Positions 37,001 through 48,900 of a stretch of DNA of 64,000 nt are shown here, one piece after another. Below the pieces are notes generated by a model. The model was not told the DNA's origin and did no database searches. It saw nothing but the letters and a program-made list of their open reading frames with translations. Every line of letters starts with the position of its first letter. Position 1 is the first letter of the stretch. Source of the DNA: Udeniomyces pyricola (Eukaryota; Basidiomycota; Tremellomycetes; Cystofilobasidiales; Mrakiaceae); NCBI GenBank assembly GCA_039545295.1, contig BCIK01000008.1, positions 388,487 through 452,486 of the forward strand, in the 5' to 3' direction. Made by a program: the position numbers and the translations under genes.

Positions 37001-40000
37001 ACATGCACTAACTTTGAACTCACAGAACAAACTGCGTAAGCAGAGGCTTTTCGACCGGAGCTTGTTCAGAACGCTCGCTACCTTGCTCATCTTGTTCTGT
37101 CCGTATGAGATCTGTAGTACACAACATGCAAAAGACGCCATGAATACCGCCATCAATGATCACCAAGCCAGTAAAGATCTATTGGCCGATACGTGCCAAC
37201 AGTGCGGCCGTCTCCGGGTGCATCTCTCTGGATGATCAGATGGGACACTGATTTAGTTCTCCCTCTCTTTGTCGCGGCAACTCTCTCCTCTGTTTCCCTT
37301 CAGACTCCAACTCGCCGAGACAAAAAGACTCAGTCTTTTCGAGGATATGCAATGTTCCAAAGCCGAGCTCCAGACGTGTCAAGACCGGGCAGAAAGCCTT
37401 GCGAGATGTCTCGAGAAAGAGGAAGAGCACTCCAAGCATCTCGAGAGCGACCTTGGCAAAGACCGCCACTCCCTCGAGGTTTTAAAGGAGGAGCGAAATT
37501 CCATGTCGAGCAAGTTAGTACGGTTCTGCAACGTCGTTCAAGATGACTGTTGAAGTAGCGGTAGGCTCCTGCTGATAAAATTACCAATGGTCTTCACCGA
37601 CTCGACGCCAGGCTGGGCGAGGTAGAAGCTCAAGTCGACCAACTTCAACTCCAACTGGCATCGACTAACGGACGCGATCTTGTACTCAAAGAGCAGCTTA
37701 TTTCTGTCCAGACTTCGTTTGATCAAGCCAACAACCGATGGGTCGAAGCCGAGAGCAAGCTCGCTCGTACAACCGCCGAGCTCAAGGATGCGGACCGACG
37801 AGTTGCGGAAAACTTGGCTCGGCTTGTTGAGACTGCCGGTCGATTAGAGGAGACTCGTGTGTCGACACAGACTGCCCAACAGATAGCTAAATCGTTGAAG
37901 GTAGATGCTGATGTGCTTCGGAAGGCGAAGGAAACGCTCGAGGCAGCCTTGAGAAGTGAGGAAGCGGGTAGGAAGCAGGATCGAGAGGAGTGGGAAGGCC
38001 GACTCCACGTCGCTGAAGAAGCAGCAAAGACTCAAGAAGAGAAGTGAGTGTTGAGTTTGATCAGATTTTTCTTCATCAGACTGACTAGTCTGTCTGTGTC
38101 AGTCATGTCACTGATCCGCCTTGATCTATTCTGGTGATCCCTTCTTCTCACAGGCTGAAGACGATGCAAGCTTCGAAAGAGGTAGGGATCAGATATTATG
38201 TCGTACAGCGGTGTTTCATGGAGACATTCGTGCTGAACCCGTTGAATTCCCTCGTGTCTATTCAGGATCTCGACCGGGAGATCGCCAGTCGTGTTGATGA
38301 TGAGCAAATGATTGCACCAGTAAGTGGTACTTTGGCTTGGGACGCATTATTTGTATATGGCCTGCCCACGAATCGAATTGACATCTGGGCATGTCCAGCT
38401 CCAGGCAAAGATCGCACAACTACGAGATCAACTCGAAACAGTTCAGCACGATCCTCGTAAGACCGTCGACATGATGGCAGATACTCAACAACAGTTCGAA
38501 CAGGTAAAGATCAATCTCTCGCCATCTTTGTCGCATCCAACGATCACCGCTAAGTGATAGTTGGTTTCTATGTAGGCTACGATGGAGATGTCTCGGCTTT
38601 CCGCCCAGGTATCAACGCTTCGGCAAGAATCAGCCTCAGCGGCTCAGGCCAAGGATGAGCTCGTATCTGAGCTCGACAAGGTCAGCAGAATGGTCTACTT
38701 TGTTGATGGTACATGACCTTGACCTTGACCTTGACTTTGACCTTGACCTTGACCTTGACTTTGACCTTGACCTTGACCTTGACCTTGACTTTGACCTTGA
38801 CTTTGACTTTGACCTTGACTTTGACTTTGACCTCGACTCTGACCTGTGCTTTACATCATCTCTGACTTGGCCTCTGCTGAACTTACCACTCTCTCTGGCC
38901 CGAATCTGATCTTAGTCCCGAGCCGACACTGCTGCTGCCGTCCAGGAGCTGGGCCAGCTCAAGTCGACAGCTGGCTCGCTCCACACGGATCTCGCCCGGG
39001 TTCGATCCGACTTGGCAGAGACGGAGAAGCACAAGACCGACCTCACGACTGCGAACCAGACACTCAAGGACAAAGTGACGGCGCTCGATCGAAAGCTTGG
39101 CGTGTTGCACGAAAGCAAGAGATCGATGTGGGAGCGCTTCAAGACGGCGCCGATGTCGCTTGATGCGGACGAGAGGAAGATTGTGCAGGGGATCACCCAT
39201 GCCGTTGAGAGTGAGTTTGGTGATCTTGATTGTGATTGTCATCGTAATCAGGATCGTGATTGTGAACAGGATCAGGATCAGGATCAGAAGTTTCAGGAGG
39301 ATAGGCAAGGAGCGTCGAGGTTATGGGCTCTTGTTCTTTTCTGGCTGCAGTACATGCGGTAGTGGGAGTGAAGCTGACGTGCGTATATTTGCGTGTATAT
39401 CTGTGTGCATGCGTGTGCTTGTTTTGCTTACGTCACCCAGCTTTGCACGAGAAGGGCATCGTCGACCGGGACAACACCATCAAGCGGGTGAGTCGTGGCC
39501 CGTGCTGACCAATCGCGATGGCACCCGGGCGCCTGGGCTGCATAAGGCCAGGCGTGTTATATGTCGTTCTACGATTTGGAACAGCTGGGAACAACTTGGA
39601 GCAACTTGGAGTATGTTGTCGGAAGCTTACCGGCTCGTCGATGCATGTGATTGATCTGATGATCAGCTCCAGACTCAGAACGCCATCCAGAAGACGGATA
39701 AGCAAGAACTGGAGGCCAAGTACGTTCGAGTGGTAGTATGGGTTACTGTGATGGGCCGTGGGCGGTTTTGGGTTGCTCACATGTATAGCAAGTCTGACAT
39801 GTCTGAGATGTCGACGTTTGACGTTTGATGTTTGACGTTTGGTGTTTGATGTTTGGTGTTTGACGTTTGACTTTTGACGTTTGACGTTTAACTTTGAATC
39901 TTGTCTGTTTGTTTTTTTAGGCTGGCCAAGATGAGCGTTCACAAAGGTCGGACGTTAGTTGAGCCCGACCAATATGGTCATTCGTCGCCTCTCAGTTCAT

Positions 40001-41386
40001 CGGTCTGTCTGATCTCTCAATTCAGAATCGATCACAGTTGAAGAATTTTGAACGCCATGGTGTGAAAAAGCTCATTTGTTCTTCTGCTAATATATCGCGC
40101 TCTTCCTCAGGGATCTACCGCCCTCAACTGTCGCTCAGACTCGCCCATACGAAATACTAGAGCACGAGGGTCGACCTCTCACAGCAGCGGTTCCAGCAAA
40201 AATCAGCCGAGGTCCTCCGAGTCGACTGCTCTCAACTCCGCTGCTGAGATGGGTCCACCTCCGGTTCCTACAGGGCGTCTCGCTAGCTTGTGAGTGAGAC
40301 ACCTAGTCTCTTGACCTCTTCCCAAGACCTCTCGATGTACCGATTCACTCTTATGCATATTCAAGTGACTAAATCTTCTGCGTCTCTTCGCTTTCTGTTG
40401 TTCTGAATTTCTCCTCTCCCTCTTAAATATTCAACAGGAATCACAGCGAAGATGACGATGACGATGGTAACCCACATTCAGACTACATCTCGATCGCCAC
40501 CCAAATCACGAACACCCAAACTCTGCCAGACTTGCCCGAAGACAAAAGCAAACAGTTGGACGTCGCCGAAGAAGTCCATGGAGACGAAGGTGACGCAGTG
40601 GAAGTCAAAGAACGACTTGATCTCTCCCGAAGCATCCGCAAGCAGCAGAAGCAGCAGCAGCCGTCTGCTGTTACTACCTCGATCGCACCTCCGACTCCCA
40701 GCGTCACTGGGTCGCTTAATATGCCCGTGACTCGAAGCGCATCCGCTGGAAAGAAGCAGGCTTCCGCTTCTCAAGCTACCGCTGGACAGAGAAATGACGA
40801 GAAACATACTCCAGTAGACCCCAGCGACGACGGAGATCAAACTGGGGTTGTCTCACCTCCCAAGCGACTTCGTGTATGTGGCTTCCTTGTATCCATTTCT
40901 AAATTTCCCCTCTCTCGTGCCTTTCCTTTGGGGTTCGTTCACGAACGTGACGATTGATACTGCTGATGAGGCATCGATTTCACTCCGCTTTTCCAATCGA
41001 AAGTCATCGACGGCGACCATTCCTTGGCTGAGCAGTGGTACCGCTGGTGGCGGACAAACATCTGTACATACAGAACATGCCGGATCTCTCTTTTTTTTCC
41101 TCTCCTTCTTTTTCTTTCCTTTTCATCGCCAGGGGGTAACTTGCACAGAGTGGATCGAAACAAGCTGAGCTGAAGCATACCTCCATGGACCATTCATCAT
41201 CTCCTCTTTCTTGCATTGGTTGTTCTGAAACCACATGATATACAGGCGCCACTGCCCTCGACCGCTCATTCGTCGTCAGCCACCGGCTCGACGTCACGAC
41301 GACCGACCGGCGGAAAGACGACGACAACTATCACAGCTACCACCACCGGCAGCAGTCACTCTTATAGTCGACGCAAGGCGAAGTGA
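34079..41386 (+). CDS. Large coiled-coil protein of unknown function
   Basis: A 7.3 kb gene with more than fifteen exons. I do not recognise the product. The start at 34079 gives MNNEEASPDISIGPSAAASE; exon 2 (34267-35872) joins in phase. The N-terminal about 500 residues are disordered and rich in Ser, Gln, His and Pro, with basic patches (PSRAKKGRP). From about 35780 onward successive exons encode an almost continuous coiled coil, for example MVLTREVVDLRRLLNGKKQD, LRGELTQKMGQLAELQSVEK, VEAQVDQLQLQLASTNGRD, LRKAKETLEAALRSEEAGRK and ELGQLKSTAGSLHTDLARVR, resembling SMC/Rad50/tropomyosin-like rods but lacking any ATPase head. The C-terminus is Ser/Thr-rich with a nuclear-signal-like SPPKRLR at an exon end and a final SYSRRKAK before the stop at 41384-41386. 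A nuclear structural role is only a guess. Introns carry tandem repeats. Inner exon borders are approximate. Confidence 0.75.
36250..36272 (+). repeat. T homopolymer in an intron
   Basis: About 23 consecutive T just upstream of the GTGAATAG acceptor of the coiled-coil gene. Probably an extended polypyrimidine tract of the 3' splice site. Confidence 0.8.
38715..38846 (+). repeat. Hexanucleotide tandem repeat inside an intron
   Basis: About 22 copies of a 6-base unit GACCTT or GACTTT fill most of the intron running from about 38681 to 38915 of the coiled-coil gene. The repeat would read as Asp-Leu/Asp-Phe dipeptides in one frame, but that frame is not the coding frame of the flanking exons. 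Confidence 0.9.
39814..39891 (+). repeat. Degenerate GACGTTT tandem repeat inside an intron
   Basis: About eleven copies of a 7-base unit, mostly GACGTTT with variants GATGTTT and GGTGTTT, lie in the intron from about 39721 to 39920 of the coiled-coil gene. Confidence 0.85.
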
Positions 41387-42904
41387 GAGACGAGCAAGAG
41401 CTCGTAAGGGGGGGGGGGAGGAGGAAAAAATCAGCCAGATCGAGCTTCATGATGCAGGTGAACGTACTAATTGTACGTAGCTATCACACAACCCGTTGAC
41501 ATTGACACTGCTGCTGCTGCTGGATACATAACACTTAGTCTCTTTTTCTGCTAGACCGGCAGTCGTCTTCTCCTTTTTTTTTTGTTTCTTCTCGTTCTTG
41601 CTTTGAGTGCTCCCCCCCCCCTCCCCCCCGCCNCCCCCCTTCCTCCCCCCTGTTTTCTTCGTGACGCTTTCAAAAGGCAAACTCGCGGTCGTCACTCGCG
41701 CCATATATGCCCTGCCCTCTATCTAGCTTCTTTTGATTTTCTTTCTTTCCCTTTTCGGTGTTGCTCCTACTCGACGAATTTTTTTCAACGTGCACATTTT
41801 ACCATCCTCATACAATACACGAGATCCCCCCCCCTCCTTCCTTCCTTCGGTTGAAGAACTCCCCCCCCCCCCCTTCATAATCGAGAGTCCACGTATGCAG
41901 CAGCAGCTTTGTGCTTCGATGGGTACGGACATATATGCACGACGTAACTAAATTACCCATGCCTCGATGAAGATCGATTACATACATGTACATTGAAGAG
42001 GCTCTCACCTTGTGTGAAACTGATTCTTTTTTTTTTTTTTTTCACTCCTCTTGCTTGAAAGGGGTGAAGAAGAAGACGAGAAGCGCACGAGAACATATAT
42101 GAGAGAGAGAGAGAGAGACAGGAAGGGGATATTAAACCCATCATGAGCGTCGAGCTAGAGAAAGGAAAAAAAAAGCACAAGAAGAAAAAAAGAAAGAAAG
42201 AAAGAAAGAAAAAAAAACGAAAACCGAGCGACGGAATGGGAAGGATGACGAAAGAAAATGAATTCAAAAGAAAAAAAAATCAAGAAGGAGGGAGAAATGG
42301 GATGGGGATGGAGATGGTGATGTAAATAAACCCATCACGTCGGCGCCGCCGCTGGGGAAGAAGGGGGAGGAGGGGGAAGGGGGGGGGGGGGGTTCGAAGT
42401 GAAGAATGAGGAAAGGCGGGATGTGATCGTGGAAGACAGATGTCAAGAGAAAGCAGCCGAGAGAAGAGGAAGGGGGGGGGGGGGGGGAATAGATGGACGT
42501 TTGATCGTCGACATGCGTGTATAGCGAGGATATAGAGGGGAAGCGAGAGAGAGAGAGAGAGAGAGGAAAAACAAAAAGGAACAAAAACAAGAAACGGGGA
42601 GAGGGACAGAGATTGAGGACACGAGCGAACAAAGGAACAAAGAGAAGAATAAGAAGAAGGGAAGGGGGGGGGGGGGAGATATCAAGGGCGAACAAGAAAA
42701 GATCATATGCAGAGCAGAGGACAGTTGCAGATGAAAACCCCCAGAAAACAACCAAGAACAAGAAAAAGAAAAAGAACAAAAGGAAGACGATAGAAGGACA
42801 AAATATCGAGAGAGAGAGAGAGAAAGAGAGAGCGGAAAAGAGAAGTGTAAAAAAACAGTAGAGGATCTAATCAAAGTGACACCTTGAAATTTGACCACTA
42901 CTCC
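41387..42904. other. Long low-complexity convergent intergenic region
   Basis: About 1.5 kb between the 3' ends of the coiled-coil gene and SSK1. The first part has C runs (about 41611-41645, with an ambiguous base at 41633, and 41865-41873). From about 42050 to 42890 the plus strand is almost all purine, with (GA)n patches near 42098-42118, 42546-42566 and 42810-42830, A runs, and G runs near 42380-42393, 42473-42487 and 42665-42675. No gene is supported; the open frames here are repeats of Ser/Phe/Leu or Lys/Arg codons caused by composition. Confidence 0.75.
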
Positions 42905-45900
42905 TCAACTTTCCCCACGCTCACTCGCTTTCCGATCGTCCGTCTTCCCGTGATCCTCCGGACCGGCCGTCAACATCGCATTAGCAGCGGCGATGGGTCC
43001 CTCCTCTTCCACTTTTTCTTCCCTCTGCTTCATCTCCGCCATCGCCACCTGTTGGGACCCACCATCACCGACGCCGCCGCCGCCGCCCGCGAGGGAGTTG
43101 GGTGAACCAGAAGAGGATGAGCCCGAGTTGGGTTGAGGACCCGAGTCAGCATGGTCGGCTGCGTCCGAGGACGACGAGAGTTGACCGTCCTCCGGAGTCG
43201 TCGGCGTCGAAACCGGCGACGATGGACGTGACGTTTGGAGTCGGTGTTGCGGATGAGTCTCCGATGCGAAATCCGTAGCGACAGGAGGTGAGGGGCCTTG
43301 GACTCGGACCGTTGGCGTCGGATCATCTTCTTCGTCTGTGGCCGAGGAGGCTGAGGTGGTCTTCGTCGGAGAGGGACCATCAGCGCCGCCGCCTTTGCCG
43401 CCCTCATCAGAGAAATCTTTTCCGACGGCCTTCGACGAGTGGAGAACCGAGTGAATGGATGGCGCCGCATTGGATTGGGATCGAACTCTACCCTCCAACA
43501 GCTGAGCCTCGACTTCGAAAGCCCCCCGTTTCTCCTCCTGGGCTTGTTCTTCAGCCGCCTGCTCGAGATGACGGGCGAGAACGGCTGACCCACTGATCGG
43601 GACGCTTGCCAAGGTCGACGCAGGAACTTCGTTGTCCGGCACGGGTGAGGCCGGTCGATCCATCGGATCCTGCGCTGACGGATCAAGAAGCTCCAAGGAT
43701 GGAGCCGGATTCACCGGGTCCGCCAGCAAACTCGCGGGAAGGTCTTTGATTGAAACGGATGAACGGTCGTGGGGCGTCGGCATGGAGTCAACCAAAGCAG
43801 GCTCCAAAGGCGTGGTTCGAGACGATGAGGAAGAGTCGTCAGTAGGGTGATGAGGCGTCGGAACTTGGACTGAGATAGCAGGTCCTTCTGGGTCGTCGGC
43901 GGATTTGACGGTAGCGGCGGCAACGGCTTCCTTGGGGAGTTGAGGCGGTGGGGGCAAAAGTGGGTTGCCTTCTCGGATTTTGAGATCGGCAATCGCTTGC
44001 GGTTGGGGAGACAGTCGACCCGGTCGGCGTTCAATCTTGAGCCGACTCCGAAGGGCTCGGACTTGAGCATCTTGTCCGGTAAGCGCTTGCGCGGCGTTGG
44101 TTTGGCTTGTTTCGACCTTGGGGTCTGTTCCTCGCCATCTCCTCCAGCCATCAAAGTCGATGAGTGCCTAAGTGGAAGAATCAGAAAACAAAAGGGCACA
44201 AGTAAGATAAAAAAAGAAGAGACACATGATTGACATGGCATGTCAGCGTCAGTGAGTGAGTCCCATTCAAAAGGGAAGGAAGCTACTGGTCAAAAGGCTT
44301 GTCCCTCAAACGAACCTGCATGCAACCCCACTCGACGATCTTGGTTTCCAACCATTTGAGCGAGACAGGCTTCGTCAAAAAGTCGTTGCAACCCGCCGCG
44401 AGGGCTGAAACTCGATCGCTCTGGAGGGACGAAGCAGTCAAGGCGACGATGATGACCGAGGATCGGAACGGCGACGTCGGAATGGCTTCCGTCGAGGGGG
44501 ATGGCGTGCGGACGACTTCAGAGGTCGGCGTCGAGGGGAAGACACCAATGTTATGATAGCGTTCAAGTCGTCGGATCTCGCGGGTCGCTTCAATTCCGTC
44601 CATGACGGGGAGCTGGATGTCCATCTGAGAGGAACCACACAAAGGGTACGAAGTGAGCGTCAGTAAGTTTGGAAAAGAAAAAGGGGAAGAAGATTTCATG
44701 CGAGCAAGCAACGCCAGCCAGAAACATCCAGCCAAAGCGCGAGGGATGCAAGAGAAGCAAATACAAAACGTTACGAACAAGGATAAGATGAAATCCTCCC
44801 GTTCGCCACTTTTCGACTGCCTCCTCTCCATTGTTGGCGACGTTGTACTTGATCTTTTTCTTCTTCATAAACGTCGAGAGAATCGTTTGGTTGATGGGGT
44901 TATCTGCAGAATGGAAAACGACAAGCCGCAAACAAAGAAAAAAGAGAAGGCGGACACGAAGAAGGAAGTCAAGAAGGGGGTGGAAGGAAGGGGGGGGGAG
45001 AGAGAGAGAGAGAGAGAGAATGCATGGCTCGAGGTCAGCTATCGACGTCAACAGAACACCAGACGTGCGTGCAATCGTCTCTTTTTCTTCTTGTTTGTTC
45101 TGACCTTCGACGATGAGAACGTTGATCGGGGGGACAACCATGCCGTCGTCTTTCTTGGCCGCTTTCTTTGGCCTAGAAGCTGCCTTCTTCTTAGTCTTGG
45201 GCGTCGAGCCAAGCTTGGACGGATCGGGCAAGTCATTGGGGCTCTGGAGAGGGGATCCTCCCGGACCTCCCGTCGATGGTCCGACGACGGGACCGCCTCC
45301 GGCCGCTGTTCCACCGACACCTCCTACAACGCCTTCCGACGAACTACTACTTCCGACGTTGGTCTCCTTTGTCGCGAGCCGTGGCGGTTCTTCGCGCAAG
45401 GGGGAAGCTCTAGGGACGCCAGAGCTTGATTGACCCGAATTGGATGCTCGGTGACTGAGGCTGCTTGACGCAAGGTTACCCAAACCGCTGTCCCCACCAC
45501 CTCCACTCCCACCACCTCCGATGCCGCTTCCGGTAACCCCGGAGCTGCTACCACCGCCGCTAATGCTGTTTGGATTGAGGCCGCTCGCCTGGTTACTCCT
45601 CGAGCGCGAGACCCGGCTGGTAGACATGGGCGACGAACTCGCCTCGATGCCTCCTCCTCGGTCGAGTGAGGAAGATTTCTGTTCGGTCGATGGCGTCCGG
45701 CGGAGAGAAGATTTCAAGGTACTACTGCCTCCCGAGACAGGCGAGAGCAACTTGGAGTCGTCGTTAGTCGTGTCAAAGTCGGAGAGACCGTGTCGACTGC
45801 GGTGAGAGCTGGAACTCATGAGGGTATTGCCACGCGAGAGACTGCCACTGTTGTTTCCTCCGACGCCAGGACCACCTCCACCAGCCGAGGACCCTGAGGC

Positions 45901-48900
45901 TGTTGATTTCATCATGCTGTCGATCGAAGATGTAAACATGGCGATCGGCGGACGAACGATGCCCCCATTCCGTCTCCGATCAGAGTCCTCCTTGGACTTG
46001 TTGGTCGCGTTCGAGCTCCGACGCGAGTTGGGTGTCCTCGGGGCCGGGTCAAAGAACATGCCCATCGGCATACCATCGGGGCTTTGAATGAGCATGCCCG
46101 ACCGGGCCGAGTGGCCGATCCGGTTGGCGGTGTCGCTGAGGAAGTCCATAGGGTTCGTAATCTCTTGGTCGGGTATGCTGAGGTGAAGGGTTCCGTTGTC
46201 GATGAGTGTAGTGGCAGATACTTTGGCTGACGCGACGGTGTTAACGCTGTTGTTAGACGCTGTACGAGATTGGAGGGGGCGCGTGACGTCGAGGTCTTCT
46301 CGGCCGCCAGAAAGTGGAGACGATGCCTGGGGAACCGAGGCGGGAGGAAAGTAGCCGTAAGTCGAGCCAAAGTTACCTGACGGACTCAGAGGTGAAGTCG
46401 CGATGGGCGTGAAGAACGGGTCGACAATTGGCCGGTAAACGCCGGTGTGGAGAGCAGTGAGGAATCGACGAGGTCCCACTGGTTTGGGAATAACCATGAC
46501 CTCAGGCAAGACGCTCGCCGAGCCGGGAGTGAGAATACTCTGGACAGCATCGCGCACGCGAGAGTAATTGCCGAGTGAGGTAAAATGAATGATGACGACC
46601 CCTCGTTTGGGGTTTGCCAGTGGAGGGTAGAATTGGCGGATCTGGGGTGACGAGCGTGTCCGCGAGGCGAGTGAAGGACGCTTGCTACTGGTTCGAGGCC
46701 GTCCAGAGAGAGCGGGAGAAGCCTGAGCACGGAGTTGAAGCAGCCGGCGACGTAGAACGCCCACGTCGTCGTCTGTACATCAAGGCAGTACCCGTCAAAA
46801 AGAGATCGATGAGTCATTAGTTGGCCAGTTCTCTCCTGTCCCAGGGCTTATAACAACAGTAAAAAAAAAGAAGAAGAAAAAGAAAAAGAGAAAATCCAGT
46901 CATGTGGACGCACCGATGATGATGAAACTCCCAACATCCTTCTCGAGCTGCTCAACGAGGGGAATTGACGCCTCTGGGAGCGAGCCGAGACCACCGGCAA
47001 TCGATATGTTGGCTCGCAGCGCGAGCGGACTCGTCACCATCTCGAAAGGTTGAACGACTGCGCCCACGCCAGCAACGGTCGGCAAAGCGCCTGGCCCGAC
47101 ACTTGTGCTACCGCTTGAGTTCGTCAATCCCACCGTCAAGGGACTCGATCCCCCACTCTTGTCGCTTCCACCGTAACCAGAATCGCCCCGGGAAAAGGGG
47201 ATGCCAACGTCGCCTCCGCTCAAGCCCGTCGGCAACCCAAGACCGACGAGGCTATCCTTCTCCTCTTCCTCTTCTCTTTCCGTCGAGATATGCCGCATGT
47301 CCATCCCCCAAGCGGTAAGATAACTCGTAAGGTGCTTGGCAAAGACGCTCGTCTCGCTGGCGTGGAAGGCGACCTTCTTTCCTCGCAGAGTTTCGACAAA
47401 GGCTTGGAGTTCGACGAGTGTCGGCTCTCGGGCGAGCTTAAGTGAGGGGAACGGTTGACGGGCAGCCTCTTCAGCTTCGGACAGTGGGGCCGGTTCAACG
47501 ATGGGTTCGCCTCGGTCGAGAAGAAGGGAGAGCTCAAAGACGCGCCGAGTGGATTTTGGGTCGCTTTCGGATTGAAGCGCGGCCGAGACGTGCTTGAGAA
47601 GCTTGAGCGCAAGCGGAGAATCCATCACGGGCAACGGGGGTAGCGACGACTCATCTTCGATTCCCCTCTTGGATTCTTTGTCAGCGTCTGTCAGGGGTCG
47701 CAGGCCAGGGAACTCTTTCGAGGCCTGGGAGCCAACGGCACCGCCTTTCTCCGTCAAGGGCGTGCATGCCGGCAAGTCCGTCGGAACAGCAATGTTGTGG
47801 ATGATTTCGAACGAGCAAAGGAGGGGGCCGTCCTGCGTGGTAGCTGGGGTGGAAGGGTGAGAAGAAGTACTTTGCGAGGCAGAGTTGAGGGAGAGTGTTC
47901 GAGAGCGGCTGCAGAGATCGTGAATGGATGAAGGAAGATCGATGTCGCGCGACGAGGGTGATTGTGCAGTGACATGCAGGCCAATTTCAATGGCATCTCC
48001 GGGTCGGGCGGTGAGGATGATTTGACGGATGGTCTTTGCAAATCATGAGAGAGGACGCAAGAAAGATTGACTGTCAATGAGCTAGCGGAGCATGGGAAGA
48101 CACGGAAGGCTAAAGATGAAATTGATGATTGACTCACATGCGAGAGAACGTAGCAGATGCCTCCTTCGTCTCCCTTGACGGAGAAATGCTTCATGCCAAC
48201 GTCGCCGTGGAAGAGGACCATGTCTAGCCCGACCTGAGCGGCTAAGCCGCCGAGCAGGTCTCCGACGGACTGAACCATCTCTCCGATGTCAAAGTCCTGA
48301 AAGAGCGAGACAGGTTCGGATGAAAAGGTCGTGATAGAAGATCGAGTCGAGATGCCAAGCGTGGGACGGGTCGTGAGGAGAGGATATGGATCGGGGAAGG
48401 AGGAAGAAGAGGAAGACGCCGTGGGCAACGCTTCATCGGTCATGGATGTCGAAGCGAGGTCGTGACGAGCTAGAGTCGGGCGCGTGGTAGAGGGCATCGG
48501 GACAGAAGGAGTTGACATGGGAACAGTGTTTGACGACGGAGGCTGGTTACCGTATGCGCCGATAGTACTAGATCGCGAAGGACGCTCAGGCCCGGGCGCA
48601 AACTCGTCGCCTTGTCGCTCGTTGAGGCACAGCGGGGTGATGTGCTCCGACAGATAGTTCAGGTTCTTCATCGCCGTCAGAAGACTGGTCAAGCTTGTCG
48701 TTGGCATCTGAACTGTACATGCCGAGAATTGTTCCTTTGCTTGGTCGAAGAGATGAGGAGGCGTAATCTGGAGCAAGGTCTGGATTGCTGCTTGTACCGA
48801 GTCGGCCAGCTCGAGCGAGAGGGTGTAAAGTCCCGTCTGATTCGACGAGGTTGGCAACGCCGCTGGCCGGGAATGATGCGAAGACACGGAATCTGACACA

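Noticed and set aside
38655..38909. Open frame encoding an Asp-Leu/Asp-Phe repeat protein
   Set aside because: It is the tandem repeat of an intron read in a frame different from the flanking exons; splice sites on both sides and host frame continuity explain the region better.
42517..42861. Lys/Arg/Glu-rich open frame and its Ser/Phe/Leu mirror on the other strand
   Set aside because: Both are by-products of the purine-rich strand composition between convergent genes.
44653..45429. Plus-strand 258-codon open frame
   Set aside because: It is antisense to SSK1 exons and introns; its sequence is low-complexity Lys/Arg/Glu.
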